Assembly: GCA_021738385.1 (NCBI GenBank)
Contig: JAIPCF010000014.1
Span: forward strand, 1 to 43,649
Reading direction: 5' to 3'
Length of the DNA: 43,649 nucleotides
DNA from: Sulfuritalea sp.
Lineage (GTDB): Bacteria > Pseudomonadota > Gammaproteobacteria > Burkholderiales > Rhodocyclaceae
This document shows positions 15,754 to 25,963 of this stretch, piece after piece. The notes under the pieces were generated by a model, which saw nothing but the letters and a program-made list of their open reading frames with translations, had not been told where the DNA came from and made no database searches. The stretch's first letter is position 1, and every line of letters begins with the position of its first letter. The position numbers were made by a program, and so were the translations under genes.

Positions 15754-16361
15754 GGTGTTGTTTTTTCCAGTTGCCGGGTCAGGTGTTCCGCAAGTGCGTC
15801 GCCCACTCGCGCAGTATCGCACTCGACGCCGAAATCGCGCAGTTGCGTGACTGCCATTCCCTCATAACCGCAAGGGTTGATTGCGCCATACGGTGTCAGA
15901 TCCATATCGACGTTGAGTGAAACGCCGTGATAGCTGCAGCCGTGTTTGATGCGCAGACCCAGTGCGGCAATCTTGGCCTGGCCAACATACACGCCCGGTG
16001 CGCCCACGCGTCGAGCCGCGTTGATTCCATGGCCCACCAGCACGTCGATGACCGCCTGCTCGATGCGCCGCACCAGCTCGCGCACCATGATTCCGCGTCT
16101 ACGCAAATCGATCAACAGGTAGACCACGACCTGGCCGGGACCGTGATACGTGATCTGGCCGCCACGGTCGATCTGCACCACGGGAATGCCGATGTCCTTG
16201 AGCAAGTGCTCAGGCTTGCCCGAAAGGCCCTGGGTAAATACCGGCGGGTGTTCGCACAGCCAGAGCTCGTCTGCAGTTTTGTCGCTGCGTGTCGCGGTAA
16301 ATTCCTGCATGGCGGCGAAAGTCTCCGGATAGTCGGCCCGGCCCAATCGCCTGACGATCAC
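15750..16361 (-). CDS. lipB: Octanoyl-[ACP]:protein N-octanoyltransferase
   Basis: A 203-residue transferase that moves octanoate from ACP to lipoyl domains, supplying the substrate of LipA. The signature [12 protein letters not shown] is at 66-77. The catalytic lysine is in GQAKIAALG (Lys130) and the acyl-accepting cysteine in INPCGYEG (Cys164). The gene overlaps ybeD upstream and lipA downstream by 4 nt each. Length and all key residues are normal. Confidence 0.95.
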   Translation of the reverse strand: MIVRRLGRADYPETFAAMQEFTATRSDKTADELWLCEHPPVFTQGLSGKPEHLLKDIGIPVVQIDRGGQITYHGPGQVVVYLLIDLRRRGIMVRELVRRIEQAVIDVLVGHGINAARRVGAPGVYVGQAKIAALGLRIKHGCSYHGVSLNVDMDLTPYGAINPCGYEGMAVTQLRDFGVECDTARVGDALAEHLTRQLEKTTP

Positions 16362-16621
16362 AGCACGACCTTCACCATGGGATGCGCAGTCAGTTCACGA
16401 TACAAGCTGTCAAGCTGCAACTGGGAAACGGCCCGTACGGTGCATGTCAGCGAGAGATACTTGCCGGCGCTCGAAGGGCGCATCTCGACCGTCGCGGCAT
16501 CGAAATCGGGCGCATGCCGGATGACCACTTCGACGATGGTCTGGACAAATCCTTCTGTAGTTGCACCCATGATCTTCAGCGGAAAATCACAGGGAAATTC
16601 AAGCAGCGTCTCTTGCGTCAT
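16358..16621 (-). CDS. ybeD: YbeD/DUF493 family protein
   Basis: An 87-residue DUF493 protein with an ACT-like fold. It begins TQETLLEFPCDFPLKIMG and includes the VEMRPSSAGKYLSLTCTV strand pair. In E. coli ybeD also lies between dacA and lipB, and a regulatory role in lipoate metabolism has been proposed but not established. It overlaps lipB and the aminotransferase gene by 4 nt each, so it is translated as part of the run. Confidence 0.9.
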   Translation of the reverse strand: MTQETLLEFPCDFPLKIMGATTEGFVQTIVEVVIRHAPDFDAATVEMRPSSAGKYLSLTCTVRAVSQLQLDSLYRELTAHPMVKVVL

Positions 16622-17568
16622 GCCCGCATGACCGTCGCCTTGAACTCCTGATACCAGTCGTACATCTGCGCGAATAGCGGGCCTGGCGCACCCGTGTCGC
16701 CATCCGCTACGGCGAGGAGAGCGTTCTTTGCTCGACCGCCTTGTAGCGCAGTTGCTTCATCAGCGCCGAGTTTTGCATCTGCGCATACGCCAATCGCCTT
16801 GCCGTCCAGCATGACAATAGGCAACACTTCCTTGGTCGATGAGCACATCCACAACTCGTCGGCGCTGCGTGTTTCGGCCTCGGAGATATCGCGCACCTCA
16901 TACGGCAATCCATGTTGCGCGGCGAGTTCGAGAACAATGTCGTAGGTGATGCCCGGCAGCATCAGATGGTTCTTGATCGGTGCCAGCAGTACGCCGTTCT
17001 TGATGACAAAAATCGACGAGGCGGAACCTTCGGTCAGAAATCCATCGCGAAACAGTACGGTTTCTGCACACCCGGCCGACACGGCCAGCTGGCGCAGCAG
17101 GCAATTGGCCAGCAGCGAGGTGGTCTTGAGTTCGCAGTGCAGCCAGCGAATATCGGCGGCCGACACTGCGGCGATGCCTTGTTCGCGCAGCTTCGCGGGT
17201 GAAGTGAGCAAAGGTTCCGCCAGCAACAGCACGGTCGGTGTAATCACCTGAGGAAAGGCATGATTGCGCACCGTCATCGGCCCGCGCGTAACCTGAACAT
17301 AAATAGACTGGTCTTCCGATTCGGCTTCACGCGTGAGCTGGGTGACAAAGCCGATCCATTCCTCCATGCGATAGGGATTGGCCAACTGTATGCCATCCAG
17401 GCTTTTTTGCAGGCGTGCCAGATGCTGCTCGAGGCGGAACGCACGGCGCGAATAAACCGGGATCACTTCATAAACACCGTCGCCAAACAGAAAGCCGCGG
17501 TCCATCACCGACACCCTGGCGTCCTGCGCCGGCAGCCATTCACCGTTGAGAAACACCCGGGCCGTCAT
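16618..17568 (-). CDS. dat: D-amino acid aminotransferase (class IV PLP enzyme)
   Basis: A 316-residue fold-type IV aminotransferase. FLFGDGVYEVIPVYSRRAFR matches the N-terminal substrate-site region, Lys148 in CELKTTSLLANCL is the Schiff-base lysine, and EGSASSIFVI plus MLPGITYDIVLEL complete the cofactor site. It interconverts D-alanine, D-glutamate and keto acids, supplying peptidoglycan precursors, which suits its place after a D,D-carboxypeptidase. Compared with relatives I know, residues about 261-290 (VCADAKLGADEATALQ and following) look like an extra segment between KAIG and GAPGPLF. That segment carries a variant of the dispersed 14-mer in a hairpin. Confidence 0.85.
   Translation of the reverse strand: MTARVFLNGEWLPAQDARVSVMDRGFLFGDGVYEVIPVYSRRAFRLEQHLARLQKSLDGIQLANPYRMEEWIGFVTQLTREAESEDQSIYVQVTRGPMTVRNHAFPQVITPTVLLLAEPLLTSPAKLREQGIAAVSAADIRWLHCELKTTSLLANCLLRQLAVSAGCAETVLFRDGFLTEGSASSIFVIKNGVLLAPIKNHLMLPGITYDIVLELAAQHGLPYEVRDISEAETRSADELWMCSSTKEVLPIVMLDGKAIGVCADAKLGADEATALQGGRAKNALLAVADGDTGAPGPLFAQMYDWYQEFKATVMRA
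16746..16784. repeat. Hairpin with variant dispersed motif inside the aminotransferase gene
   Basis: GCGCAGTTGC (16746-16755) pairs with GCATCTGCGC (16775-16784) with one mismatch. The loop contains TCAGCGCCGAGTTTT, a variant of the dispersed word with GAGTTTT for GACTTT. It falls within the apparently extra protein segment. Confidence 0.4.
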
Positions 17569-18698
17569 TGGAAGTACAGCCTCAGGCTGTCCCAGGCGCG
17601 GCCGAAAAATCCTGCCACGGCAACATCGCTTTGGGCCACGACGGGATACTCTCCCCAGGCTTGGTCACCCACTGACAATGTCAGCGTTCCAACCACACTG
17701 CCCGCCGCAACCGGTGCAATCAAGGGTTGCCGACTGACAAGTTTTGCACTGACTTTCTGCGCCATGCCGCGCGGCACGGAAACCACAAAATCCTCCGTGA
17801 AGCCCGCGCCCACCTGGTTCTGGTTGCCCTTGAACACTTTGAACTGGGACACGGCCTGACCTTTGTCGTAGAGCTTTACGGCTTCGAACGCGGTAAAGCC
17901 CCAGTTCAGCAGATTCAGCGAATCGCGCGCACGCGCCGCGTCGGATTCGGTACCGAGCACCACCGAAATCAGTCGCCGCGGGCTGCGCTTGGCGGTCGCG
18001 ATCAGGCAATAGCCCGCCGCATTGGAGTGACCTGTTTTCAGCCCATCGACGGTCGGGTCGGCCCACAGCAGGCGGTTGCGATTGTGCTGACGAATACCGT
18101 TGTATGTGTATTCCTTGGTCGCATGCAAGGCGTGAGTTTCCGGGTGATCGCGGATCAAGGCTGCGGCGAGATGCGCCATGTCGCGCGCGGTGGAATAGTG
18201 GCTCGGTGTCGCTCCCTCGAAATAGCCACTGGCATTGAGAAAATGCGTGTCCTTCAGCCCCATGCGCTCTGCGGTGCGATTCATCATGCCGGCAAAAACT
18301 TCTTCGGTCCCGCCTATTGCCTCGGCCAGTGCCACCGAAGCATCGTTGCCGGACTGAATCACCATGCCCTTGAACAAATCGTCGACAGACACCGACTTAT
18401 CGACCGGGATGAAACTGCGTGAGCCCAAGGTGCGCCATGCGCGCTCGGAAACCTTGACCGGCGTTTGCAGGGTCAAAGTCTTCTGCGCCAGCGCTTCGGC
18501 GACCAGATAGGTTGTCATTACCTTGGTCAGCGAGGCCGGCTCCATCCGGGTATCGGCCTCATGCGAGGCGAGTACCTGTCCGGTGGCATAGTCCATCAAA
18601 ATCCAGGCGCGTGCGCTGATCGAGGGTGGAGGAATCGGCTGGGCATAGCTAGCTGCCATGGGCAGCAATGCAAGAAGCAAAACAAAAAATCGAATCAT
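17565..18698 (-). CDS. dacC: D-alanyl-D-alanine carboxypeptidase (PBP5/6 type)
   Basis: A 377-residue class C low-molecular-mass penicillin-binding protein. A signal peptide (about 1-19) precedes the catalytic triad motifs SLTK (Ser56, Lys59), SGN (116-118) and KTG (221-223). A beta-rich C-terminal domain and an amphipathic tail (about 360-377, FFGRAWDSLRLYF) tether it to the outer face of the inner membrane. It trims the terminal D-alanine of peptidoglycan stems. The ATG at 18698 gives a clean signal peptide; the in-frame codon at 18725 would add nine residues ahead of it. The dacA/dacC choice cannot be made from sequence alone. It overlaps the aminotransferase gene by 4 nt. Confidence 0.9.
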   Translation of the reverse strand: MIRFFVLLLALLPMAASYAQPIPPPSISARAWILMDYATGQVLASHEADTRMEPASLTKVMTTYLVAEALAQKTLTLQTPVKVSERAWRTLGSRSFIPVDKSVSVDDLFKGMVIQSGNDASVALAEAIGGTEEVFAGMMNRTAERMGLKDTHFLNASGYFEGATPSHYSTARDMAHLAAALIRDHPETHALHATKEYTYNGIRQHNRNRLLWADPTVDGLKTGHSNAAGYCLIATAKRSPRRLISVVLGTESDAARARDSLNLLNWGFTAFEAVKLYDKGQAVSQFKVFKGNQNQVGAGFTEDFVVSVPRGMAQKVSAKLVSRQPLIAPVAAGSVVGTLTLSVGDQAWGEYPVVAQSDVAVAGFFGRAWDSLRLYFQ

Positions 18699-18772
18699 GA
18701 AATCGCCTTCGGGAGTGAAGGCCAATTATAGACGGCCCATTTGTGACCTTAGCGCGACCCTAGCGTTCGACC

Positions 18773-19756
18773 CTAGCGCTGCACCCGGATCGGCGTCATG
18801 CCAAGGCTCTCGCGCAGGCGAACTCCCACCTGCTCTGCAGAGGTGGCATCAAGCCAGGGCCCGAGCTGAACACGGAATATTTTTCCTGCAGACTGGATCA
18901 CAAGTTTTTCAGCAAGGCTTCCCAGTTCTCGTGCGAGTCGCTCGCGCAAGGCCTCAGCGTTGTCGCGACTGCCAAAGGCACCCAGTTGTAGAAAATGGCC
19001 GCCGCTGTTCTCTACCTGAGGCAACGATGGCTCGGGGTCCGCTACGGCGATTTTTTCGTACGGATCTTCGGTCGCCGCTGGCGCCGGTGCAGCAGCAAGT
19101 TCCTGCCCCGGCAGAATGCTTTCCACCTCGACCACGGTGCTGCCCTTTCCTATGTAGCCAAGCTTGTGCGCCGCCGTCCAGGATAGATCGATCAGCCGAT
19201 CATCGTGGAACGGCCCGCGGTCATTGACTCGCACCACCACTGACTTTCTGTTGGCAGGATTGGTGACGCGAACATAGGAAGGGATGGGCAGCGTTGGATG
19301 CGCCGCTGTCATGCCGTACATGTCGTAGCGCTCGCCGCTCGAGGTTTTCTGCCCGTGAAACTTGCGCCCGTACCAGCTGCCGATGCCGCGCGCCTTGTAG
19401 GGCAGAATCTCGCGCTGCGGCACATAGCTTTTCCCCAGCACCGTGTACGGCTTGTTGGCGAAGCGGTGCAGCGGCTCGTCACGCGGCGTCGCATCGGGAA
19501 TCGCTTCAATATCTTCCGGCTCGGCATCGCCCGGACCGTCATCCTTGTAAAAGCCGCCGCTGTACTTGATGTCCGACGTCCGGGTTTTGCCGTCGCCCTT
19601 GAAAGTCGGCGCTGGCGATACGGCGCCCGGATCGGCACGATCTATTACCGGGCGTGGAGCTTGGCTACCGCAGGCGGCGAGCAAGACAGGAAGAACCAGT
19701 AAAGATAGACGCCGCAAAAAATGGTACCTGCCGGCAAAAAGTGTTTGGGCCATCAT
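18773..19756 (-). CDS. rlpA: RlpA family septal-ring lytic transglycosylase lipoprotein
   Basis: A 327-residue lipoprotein. A lipobox LLAAC places the acylated cysteine at about residue 29. A linker is followed by a double-psi beta-barrel domain (GIGSWYGRKFHGQKTSSGER ... RVNDRGPFHDDRLIDLS, about 123-200) and a C-terminal SPOR domain (about 250-327) that binds denuded septal glycans. RlpA of Pseudomonas cleaves glycan strands lacking stem peptides, which fits the adjacent carboxypeptidase and rod-complex genes. It starts in a 4-nt overlap with rodA; a second ATG follows at 19753. The linker codes through a copy of the dispersed 14-mer. Confidence 0.9.
   Translation of the reverse strand: MMAQTLFAGRYHFLRRLSLLVLPVLLAACGSQAPRPVIDRADPGAVSPAPTFKGDGKTRTSDIKYSGGFYKDDGPGDAEPEDIEAIPDATPRDEPLHRFANKPYTVLGKSYVPQREILPYKARGIGSWYGRKFHGQKTSSGERYDMYGMTAAHPTLPIPSYVRVTNPANRKSVVVRVNDRGPFHDDRLIDLSWTAAHKLGYIGKGSTVVEVESILPGQELAAAPAPAATEDPYEKIAVADPEPSLPQVENSGGHFLQLGAFGSRDNAEALRERLARELGSLAEKLVIQSAGKIFRVQLGPWLDATSAEQVGVRLRESLGMTPIRVQR
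19602..19615 (-). repeat. Dispersed 14-mer CCAGCGCCGACTTT, copy 5
   Basis: Exact copy on the minus strand within rlpA, read as Pro-Ala-Pro-Thr-Phe in the linker after the lipobox. The preceding bases CGTATCG match those of the ccmI copy exactly. Confidence 0.8.
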
Positions 19757-20859
19757 TTTTGTACCAGCATGCGATTACTGTGAATTGCCATGAGTATTCC
19801 TATTCCGCTGAACAAGGTCACCAGCGCGGTGCCACCGTAGCTGACCAGCGGCAACGGCACACCCACCACCGGCAGAATGCCGGCAACCATGCCCATGTTG
19901 ACGAAGGCGTAGGTAAAGAAAATCATCGTTACTGCACCGGCCAGCAAACGCGAGAACAAAGTTGCGGCATTGGCGGCAATCATGAGTCCGCGGCCGATCA
20001 ACAGTGCATAAAGTGCCAGCAACAGTACATTGCCAAGCAGCCCGAATTCCTCTGAAAACACCGCGAATATGAAGTCGGTATGGCGCTCGGGTATGAACTC
20101 AAGCTGCGCCTGGGTGCCTTCCCGCCAGCCCTTGCCGAAGATGCCGCCTGAGCCGATGGCGATGGTCGATTGAATGATGTGAAATCCCTTGCCCAAGGGA
20201 TCCTTCTCCGGATCGAACAGCGTGATGATTCGGCTGCGTTGATAATCGTGGAGAAAATTCCATGCCAATGGCGCCGCAGCCAATGCCGACACAGCCATGC
20301 CGACCATTATTTTCCAGGAAAGTCCGGCAAAGAAAATCACATAGAAGCCGGCCGCCAGCACCAAAATCGAGGTTCCAAGATCCGGCTGGCGCGCAATTAG
20401 CCCAACCGGCAACAGCAGCAGACAAGCTGCAATGCCGTAGTCGCGCAAGCGCGGCATTGCCTCACGTTTCTGGAAAAACCAGGCAAGCAGCAGCGGCATG
20501 GCGATCTTCATCAACTCGGAGGGTTGTGCGCGCATGAAACCCAGATTGAGCCAGCGCCGCGCACCTTTGGAAATATCGCCGAACAGCGCAACGGCAATCA
20601 ACAGCAACACACCGGCCAGATATACCGGTACCGCAAGATGCATCAAACGCTGCGGCGGAATCTGTGCCAGAGCGCGCATCACCACGATTGCAACGGCAAC
20701 GTTGATGAGCTGCGTATTGAGTCGCTCGGGGGAGGCGCTGCCCATCATGCCGATCGACAGGAGTATCAGTAGTACCGCGATAAGCAACAGCGGCATATCG
20801 ACCGGAGCCACCAGGCGCTGCACGAGGCTTCGAATGCCAAAGACGATTCCGCGATTCAT
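19753..20859 (-). CDS. rodA: Rod shape-determining SEDS glycosyltransferase RodA
   Basis: A 368-residue SEDS-family protein with about ten membrane helices. Recognisable stretches are KGARRWLNLGFMRAQPSELMKIA (about 93-115), ARQPDLGTSILVLAAG with the conserved Asp, and the C-terminal GILPVVGVPLPLVSYGGTALVT. It polymerises glycan strands for lateral wall growth with PBP2. It overlaps mrdA and rlpA by 4 nt on each side. Length and motifs are normal. Confidence 0.95.
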   Translation of the reverse strand: MNRGIVFGIRSLVQRLVAPVDMPLLLIAVLLILLSIGMMGSASPERLNTQLINVAVAIVVMRALAQIPPQRLMHLAVPVYLAGVLLLIAVALFGDISKGARRWLNLGFMRAQPSELMKIAMPLLLAWFFQKREAMPRLRDYGIAACLLLLPVGLIARQPDLGTSILVLAAGFYVIFFAGLSWKIMVGMAVSALAAAPLAWNFLHDYQRSRIITLFDPEKDPLGKGFHIIQSTIAIGSGGIFGKGWREGTQAQLEFIPERHTDFIFAVFSEEFGLLGNVLLLALYALLIGRGLMIAANAATLFSRLLAGAVTMIFFTYAFVNMGMVAGILPVVGVPLPLVSYGGTALVTLFSGIGILMAIHSNRMLVQK

Positions 20860-22748
20860 TCCCGCTCCTCTTCGACTGCGGCTTCGTCGATAGGCGCGGG
20901 TGCGTCCGGTCGCTTGCCAAGCAAGTAATAGTCAAGCACCTGGCGGGCAATCGGCGCAGCTGCTTGAGCGCCAAAACCACCGTTTTCGACCACGATGGCC
21001 AGTGCAATACTCGGCGCTTCAGCCGGGGCAAAGGCGATGAACAAGGCGTGATCGCGCAGCTCTTTCCTGACGGACTCCTTCTTGTAATCCGCCCCCTTCA
21101 ACGAGAACACCTGGGCTGTGCCGGTCTTGCCGGCGGAGACGTACTCGGCGCCGGCAAAGGCTCGTGCTCCGGTGCCTTCCGTGTTTACACCGATCATCGC
21201 CTTCTTGATTTCGTCGATATGTTGTTGCTTGAGCCCGAGGTCACGCCCGGGAGGCAGTGAAATGTTGGTGCGTTCACCCGTCTTCGTGTCGGTAATGTAC
21301 TTCACCAGATGCGGCGTGTTCACTACCCCATTATTCGCAAGCGTAGCCGTGGCATGGGCCAATTGAATCGGCGTATAGGAGTTATACCCCTGGCCAATGC
21401 CAATGGAGATCGTTTCACCGGCAAACCACTTCTTCTGTTCCGGCTTTCTGAAGCGCTTGCGCTTCCATTCCTGTGAAGGCAGCACGCCCTCAGACTCGCC
21501 ATCAATGTCGATTCCCGTGCGCTGCCCGAGGCCGAACCGGCCCATGAAGCGGGAAATGTTGTCGATGCCCAAATCGTTGGCCAGTATGTAGTAATAGGTA
21601 TCGCAGGATTGCACAATGGAGTGGTACATATCCACCATGCCGTGGCCTCCCTTTTTGTCGTCACGGAAGGTGTGTCCGCCAAAAACGAAAAATCCCGGGT
21701 CGACTATCTTCTGCTCGGGACTGCGCTTGCCCAGACTCAAAGCAGCCAGCGCCATGAAGGGCTTGAAAGTCGAACCGGGCGGGTATGTACCGTTCAGCGC
21801 ACGATTGACCATCGGTTTGTCGGGAGACTCGTTGAGCTGTTTCCAGTCTTGAGTGTCGATACCGTCAATGAACACGTTGGGATCGTAATTGGGCACCGAC
21901 ACCAATGCCAGGACTCCTCCAGTGGCCGGCTCGATAGCGACCAGCGAGCCGCGCCGCGAACCAAATGCCTGTTCCGCAATACGCTGCAGTTCCGCATCGA
22001 TGGTCAACGTAAGGTTGTTTCCGGCCACCGGTGCGGTGCGGGCCAGCGTGCGTACCGCGCGCCCGCCCGCATCGACCTCCACTTGCTCGAAACCCGCGAG
22101 CCCGTGAAGCTCGAACTCATAGCGCTGTTCCAAACCCGTCTTGCCGAAGTGATCGGTGCCGCGATAATTCGCATCCTGGTAGGCCTCTTCGATCTTTTTC
22201 AGATCACGATCATTGATGCGGCCGATGTAGCCCAGCAGATGCGAAGCAAAGGCGCCGTTCGGGTACTGCCGAAACAGCCGGGCCTTGATATCGACGCCGG
22301 GAAAGCGGTAGCGGTTGGCGACGAACTTGGCTACCTCCTCGTCCGTCAGCCGGGTTCGGATCGGTAGCGACTCAAAGTTACGACTTTCCTCCAGCAGCTT
22401 TCTGAAGCGCTTGCGATCCTTGGGCTCGATATCGACGAGTTGCGCCAGGCCGTCGATAATCTTTTCCAGGTCGTGGGTTTTTGATGGCGTGATCTCCAGG
22501 GTATAGGCCGAATAGTCGTTGGCCAGAATGACGCCGTTGCGATCAAATATCAGGCCGCGATTGGGCACTACCGGTACCAGTGAAATCCGGTTGTCCTCGG
22601 CGCGTGTCTGGTAGTACTCGTGCTGGATGACTTGTAGCCACACAAAGCGAGCAAGCAACAGGCTGAAGCAAACCAGCACCAGACCGCCGGCCACGAGCAG
22701 CCGGATTCTGAATCGCTCCAGTTCTTCCTGCGGGTTCTTGAATTCCAT
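20856..22748 (-). CDS. mrdA: Penicillin-binding protein 2 (elongation transpeptidase)
   Basis: A 630-residue class B PBP. One membrane anchor (about 15-38) is followed by the pedestal domain with NRGLIFDRNG. The transpeptidase motifs are STFK (Ser326-Lys329), SCD (381-383) and KTGT (541-544). It cross-links peptidoglycan in the elongasome with RodA, MreC and MreD. It lies 118 bp after mreD and overlaps rodA by 4 nt. Its ribosome-binding site is weak. Nothing looks altered. Confidence 0.95.
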   Translation of the reverse strand: MEFKNPQEELERFRIRLLVAGGLVLVCFSLLLARFVWLQVIQHEYYQTRAEDNRISLVPVVPNRGLIFDRNGVILANDYSAYTLEITPSKTHDLEKIIDGLAQLVDIEPKDRKRFRKLLEESRNFESLPIRTRLTDEEVAKFVANRYRFPGVDIKARLFRQYPNGAFASHLLGYIGRINDRDLKKIEEAYQDANYRGTDHFGKTGLEQRYEFELHGLAGFEQVEVDAGGRAVRTLARTAPVAGNNLTLTIDAELQRIAEQAFGSRRGSLVAIEPATGGVLALVSVPNYDPNVFIDGIDTQDWKQLNESPDKPMVNRALNGTYPPGSTFKPFMALAALSLGKRSPEQKIVDPGFFVFGGHTFRDDKKGGHGMVDMYHSIVQSCDTYYYILANDLGIDNISRFMGRFGLGQRTGIDIDGESEGVLPSQEWKRKRFRKPEQKKWFAGETISIGIGQGYNSYTPIQLAHATATLANNGVVNTPHLVKYITDTKTGERTNISLPPGRDLGLKQQHIDEIKKAMIGVNTEGTGARAFAGAEYVSAGKTGTAQVFSLKGADYKKESVRKELRDHALFIAFAPAEAPSIALAIVVENGGFGAQAAAPIARQVLDYYLLGKRPDAPAPIDEAAVEEERE

Positions 22749-22866
22749 TAGCTCGCTTCAGCGCTGGCCTGTCCCAAACCGGCCCAAACCCTACGCAACG
22801 CAGCGTCGGCGGACGTCGGGCTTGAGGCACTCCTTACTCCAAAAGCGCAAGTGGATGAAAGGTGGC

Positions 22867-23391
22867 TCATATCGGACGATTGACGTCTTTGTCTTGCGAC
22901 TGAAACTGCGGGATCAAAAGCACGTAGGTCACCGGATGCCAGAACAAGGTGGCCGTGAAACTCGAAAGAAACCAGAGCAGCCCCGGAAACTCGGCACCAC
23001 CCAGCATGCGCGTCAGCATCATCACCACCTGCATGCCAAGAAACATGGGAAGCACGTGCAACGCCTGCTGCGCCAGTGGAAACCACAGAATTCGGCGCGA
23101 AAGCCCGGCGGCGGCAAAAGCCAACAGGACATAAGCCAACGCGTGCTGCCCCATGACGCTGGCGTCGGCCACATCCATCGCCAGACCAAGTACGAAGCCG
23201 GCCGCCATACCGACTTTCAGGGGTTGGTGCACGCACCAGAAAGCCAACACCAGGGCCACCCAGTCGGGAATGCCGGGCAAGCGGCCGAATGGAATCAGAT
23301 TCAACAGCAGGGCGACGAACAAGGTCAAAACGATGAACCAGTTGCTTACCGGCAGCAATATCCGTCGCGATGAGTGGGTGGGCTGCATCAT
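22867..23391 (-). CDS. mreD: Rod shape-determining protein MreD
   Basis: A 174-residue membrane protein with about five or six helices. It contains the family stretch RLPGIPDWVALVLAFWCVHQP and GFVLGLAMDVADASVMGQHALAY, with the conserved DV-S--G--AL pattern. It bridges MreC and the PBP2-RodA pair. The 74-bp gap after mreC and the 118-bp gap before mrdA are the loosest spacings in the rod-complex part of the run. Confidence 0.9.
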   Translation of the reverse strand: MMQPTHSSRRILLPVSNWFIVLTLFVALLLNLIPFGRLPGIPDWVALVLAFWCVHQPLKVGMAAGFVLGLAMDVADASVMGQHALAYVLLAFAAAGLSRRILWFPLAQQALHVLPMFLGMQVVMMLTRMLGGAEFPGLLWFLSSFTATLFWHPVTYVLLIPQFQSQDKDVNRPI

Positions 23392-23465
23392 TTTTCCGTC
23401 CCCGCCATTTCAGGGATACTCAACTCTTCGCAAGAGAAAAGATTACAGGGTTCGATTTTCACAAT

Positions 23466-24386
23466 CTAGCGCGTCTTCTTTTTGGTCCGCCCACCGCGTC
23501 CGGGTGGTTCAATGGGCTTCTTGACGTCTTCCGGTTGCGGCGGCAATTCCGCGCGACCACTCAGCACCAGAACCAGGCCATGTCGCTCGACGCCCGCCAG
23601 CGGCAAGCAGGTAATTCGGGCGAACGAATACTCGCTATCGCGATCGACCTTAACCACTTTCGCCACGGGCAAACCTGGCAGGTAAACGCCATCAAGTCCG
23701 GAGGTCACCAGAATGTCGCCAACCTGCACTTCTGTGTTTGCGGCTTGAAAGCGAAGTTCCATCGCGCCGGCGCCGGCGCCGGCGAGTATCGCGCGCAGGC
23801 CGTTTCTTTCCACCTCGACTGGAATCGCCTGATCCTTGTCGGTGAGCAGCAGCACTTCAGATGTGAGAGGAAACACGCGCACCACCTGACCAATAACGCC
23901 GATATCGTCAACCACCGCCTGGCCCTCCTTGATGCCATGCTTGATACCCTTGTCAATGATTACCCGCCGCGAGAAAGGGTCGCGCGTGGCATAGAGGATC
24001 TCGGCAATGCGGCCTTCGACCGGTTGCCGGGCACGCATATCATGCAAGGCGCGCAGGCGAATGTTCTCCTTTTCGAGATGCCGCTGGCGTAGCAGAAGAT
24101 TGGCGGTCTCAAGCTGACGCCGATGAAGTTCCTCGTTTTCCTTCAGCAGCTTCGCTTGCCGCGCAAGATAGGCACCCATGTCACCGGCAGCGTCAATTGG
24201 CATGCCCGTGGCGCGCTGCAGTGGCCAGGCTGCCGTGGCCACGGCAAGACGCACCCACTCCAGCGTGTGAAAACGCAAATCGGCGACCAGCAGGACCAGC
24301 GAAAGCGAGACGAAAAAGACCAGCCGCACCAGCGGCGCCGGCCCCCGTCTGAAAAAGGGTGGCGGAGCATGACCAACCACTGACAT
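23466..24386 (-). CDS. mreC: Rod shape-determining protein MreC
   Basis: A 306-residue protein. A single N-terminal membrane helix (about 18-38) leads to a coiled coil (about 75-115, LKENEELHRRQLETANLLLR). Two beta-barrel domains follow (RVIIDKGIKHGIKEGQAVVD; GDILVTSGLDGVYLPGLPVAKV). It activates PBP2 in the periplasm. The ATG at 24386 is preferred to an in-frame TTG one codon upstream. No clear ribosome-binding site precedes either. The C-terminus is a Pro- and Lys-rich tail. Confidence 0.92.
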   Translation of the reverse strand: MSVVGHAPPPFFRRGPAPLVRLVFFVSLSLVLLVADLRFHTLEWVRLAVATAAWPLQRATGMPIDAAGDMGAYLARQAKLLKENEELHRRQLETANLLLRQRHLEKENIRLRALHDMRARQPVEGRIAEILYATRDPFSRRVIIDKGIKHGIKEGQAVVDDIGVIGQVVRVFPLTSEVLLLTDKDQAIPVEVERNGLRAILAGAGAGAMELRFQAANTEVQVGDILVTSGLDGVYLPGLPVAKVVKVDRDSEYSFARITCLPLAGVERHGLVLVLSGRAELPPQPEDVKKPIEPPGRGGRTKKKTR

Positions 24387-24492
24387 CAAGGCAGGTGCGC
24401 CCCCGAAGAAAGATGAAAACCCAGATGAGTACCCTTTGACGCCCCATGTGTAAATACCACGGGGCCACCTTGCAAGCTACACGGGGTGGGCT

Positions 24493-25959
<1,467 letters not shown>

Positions 25960-25963
<4 letters not shown>

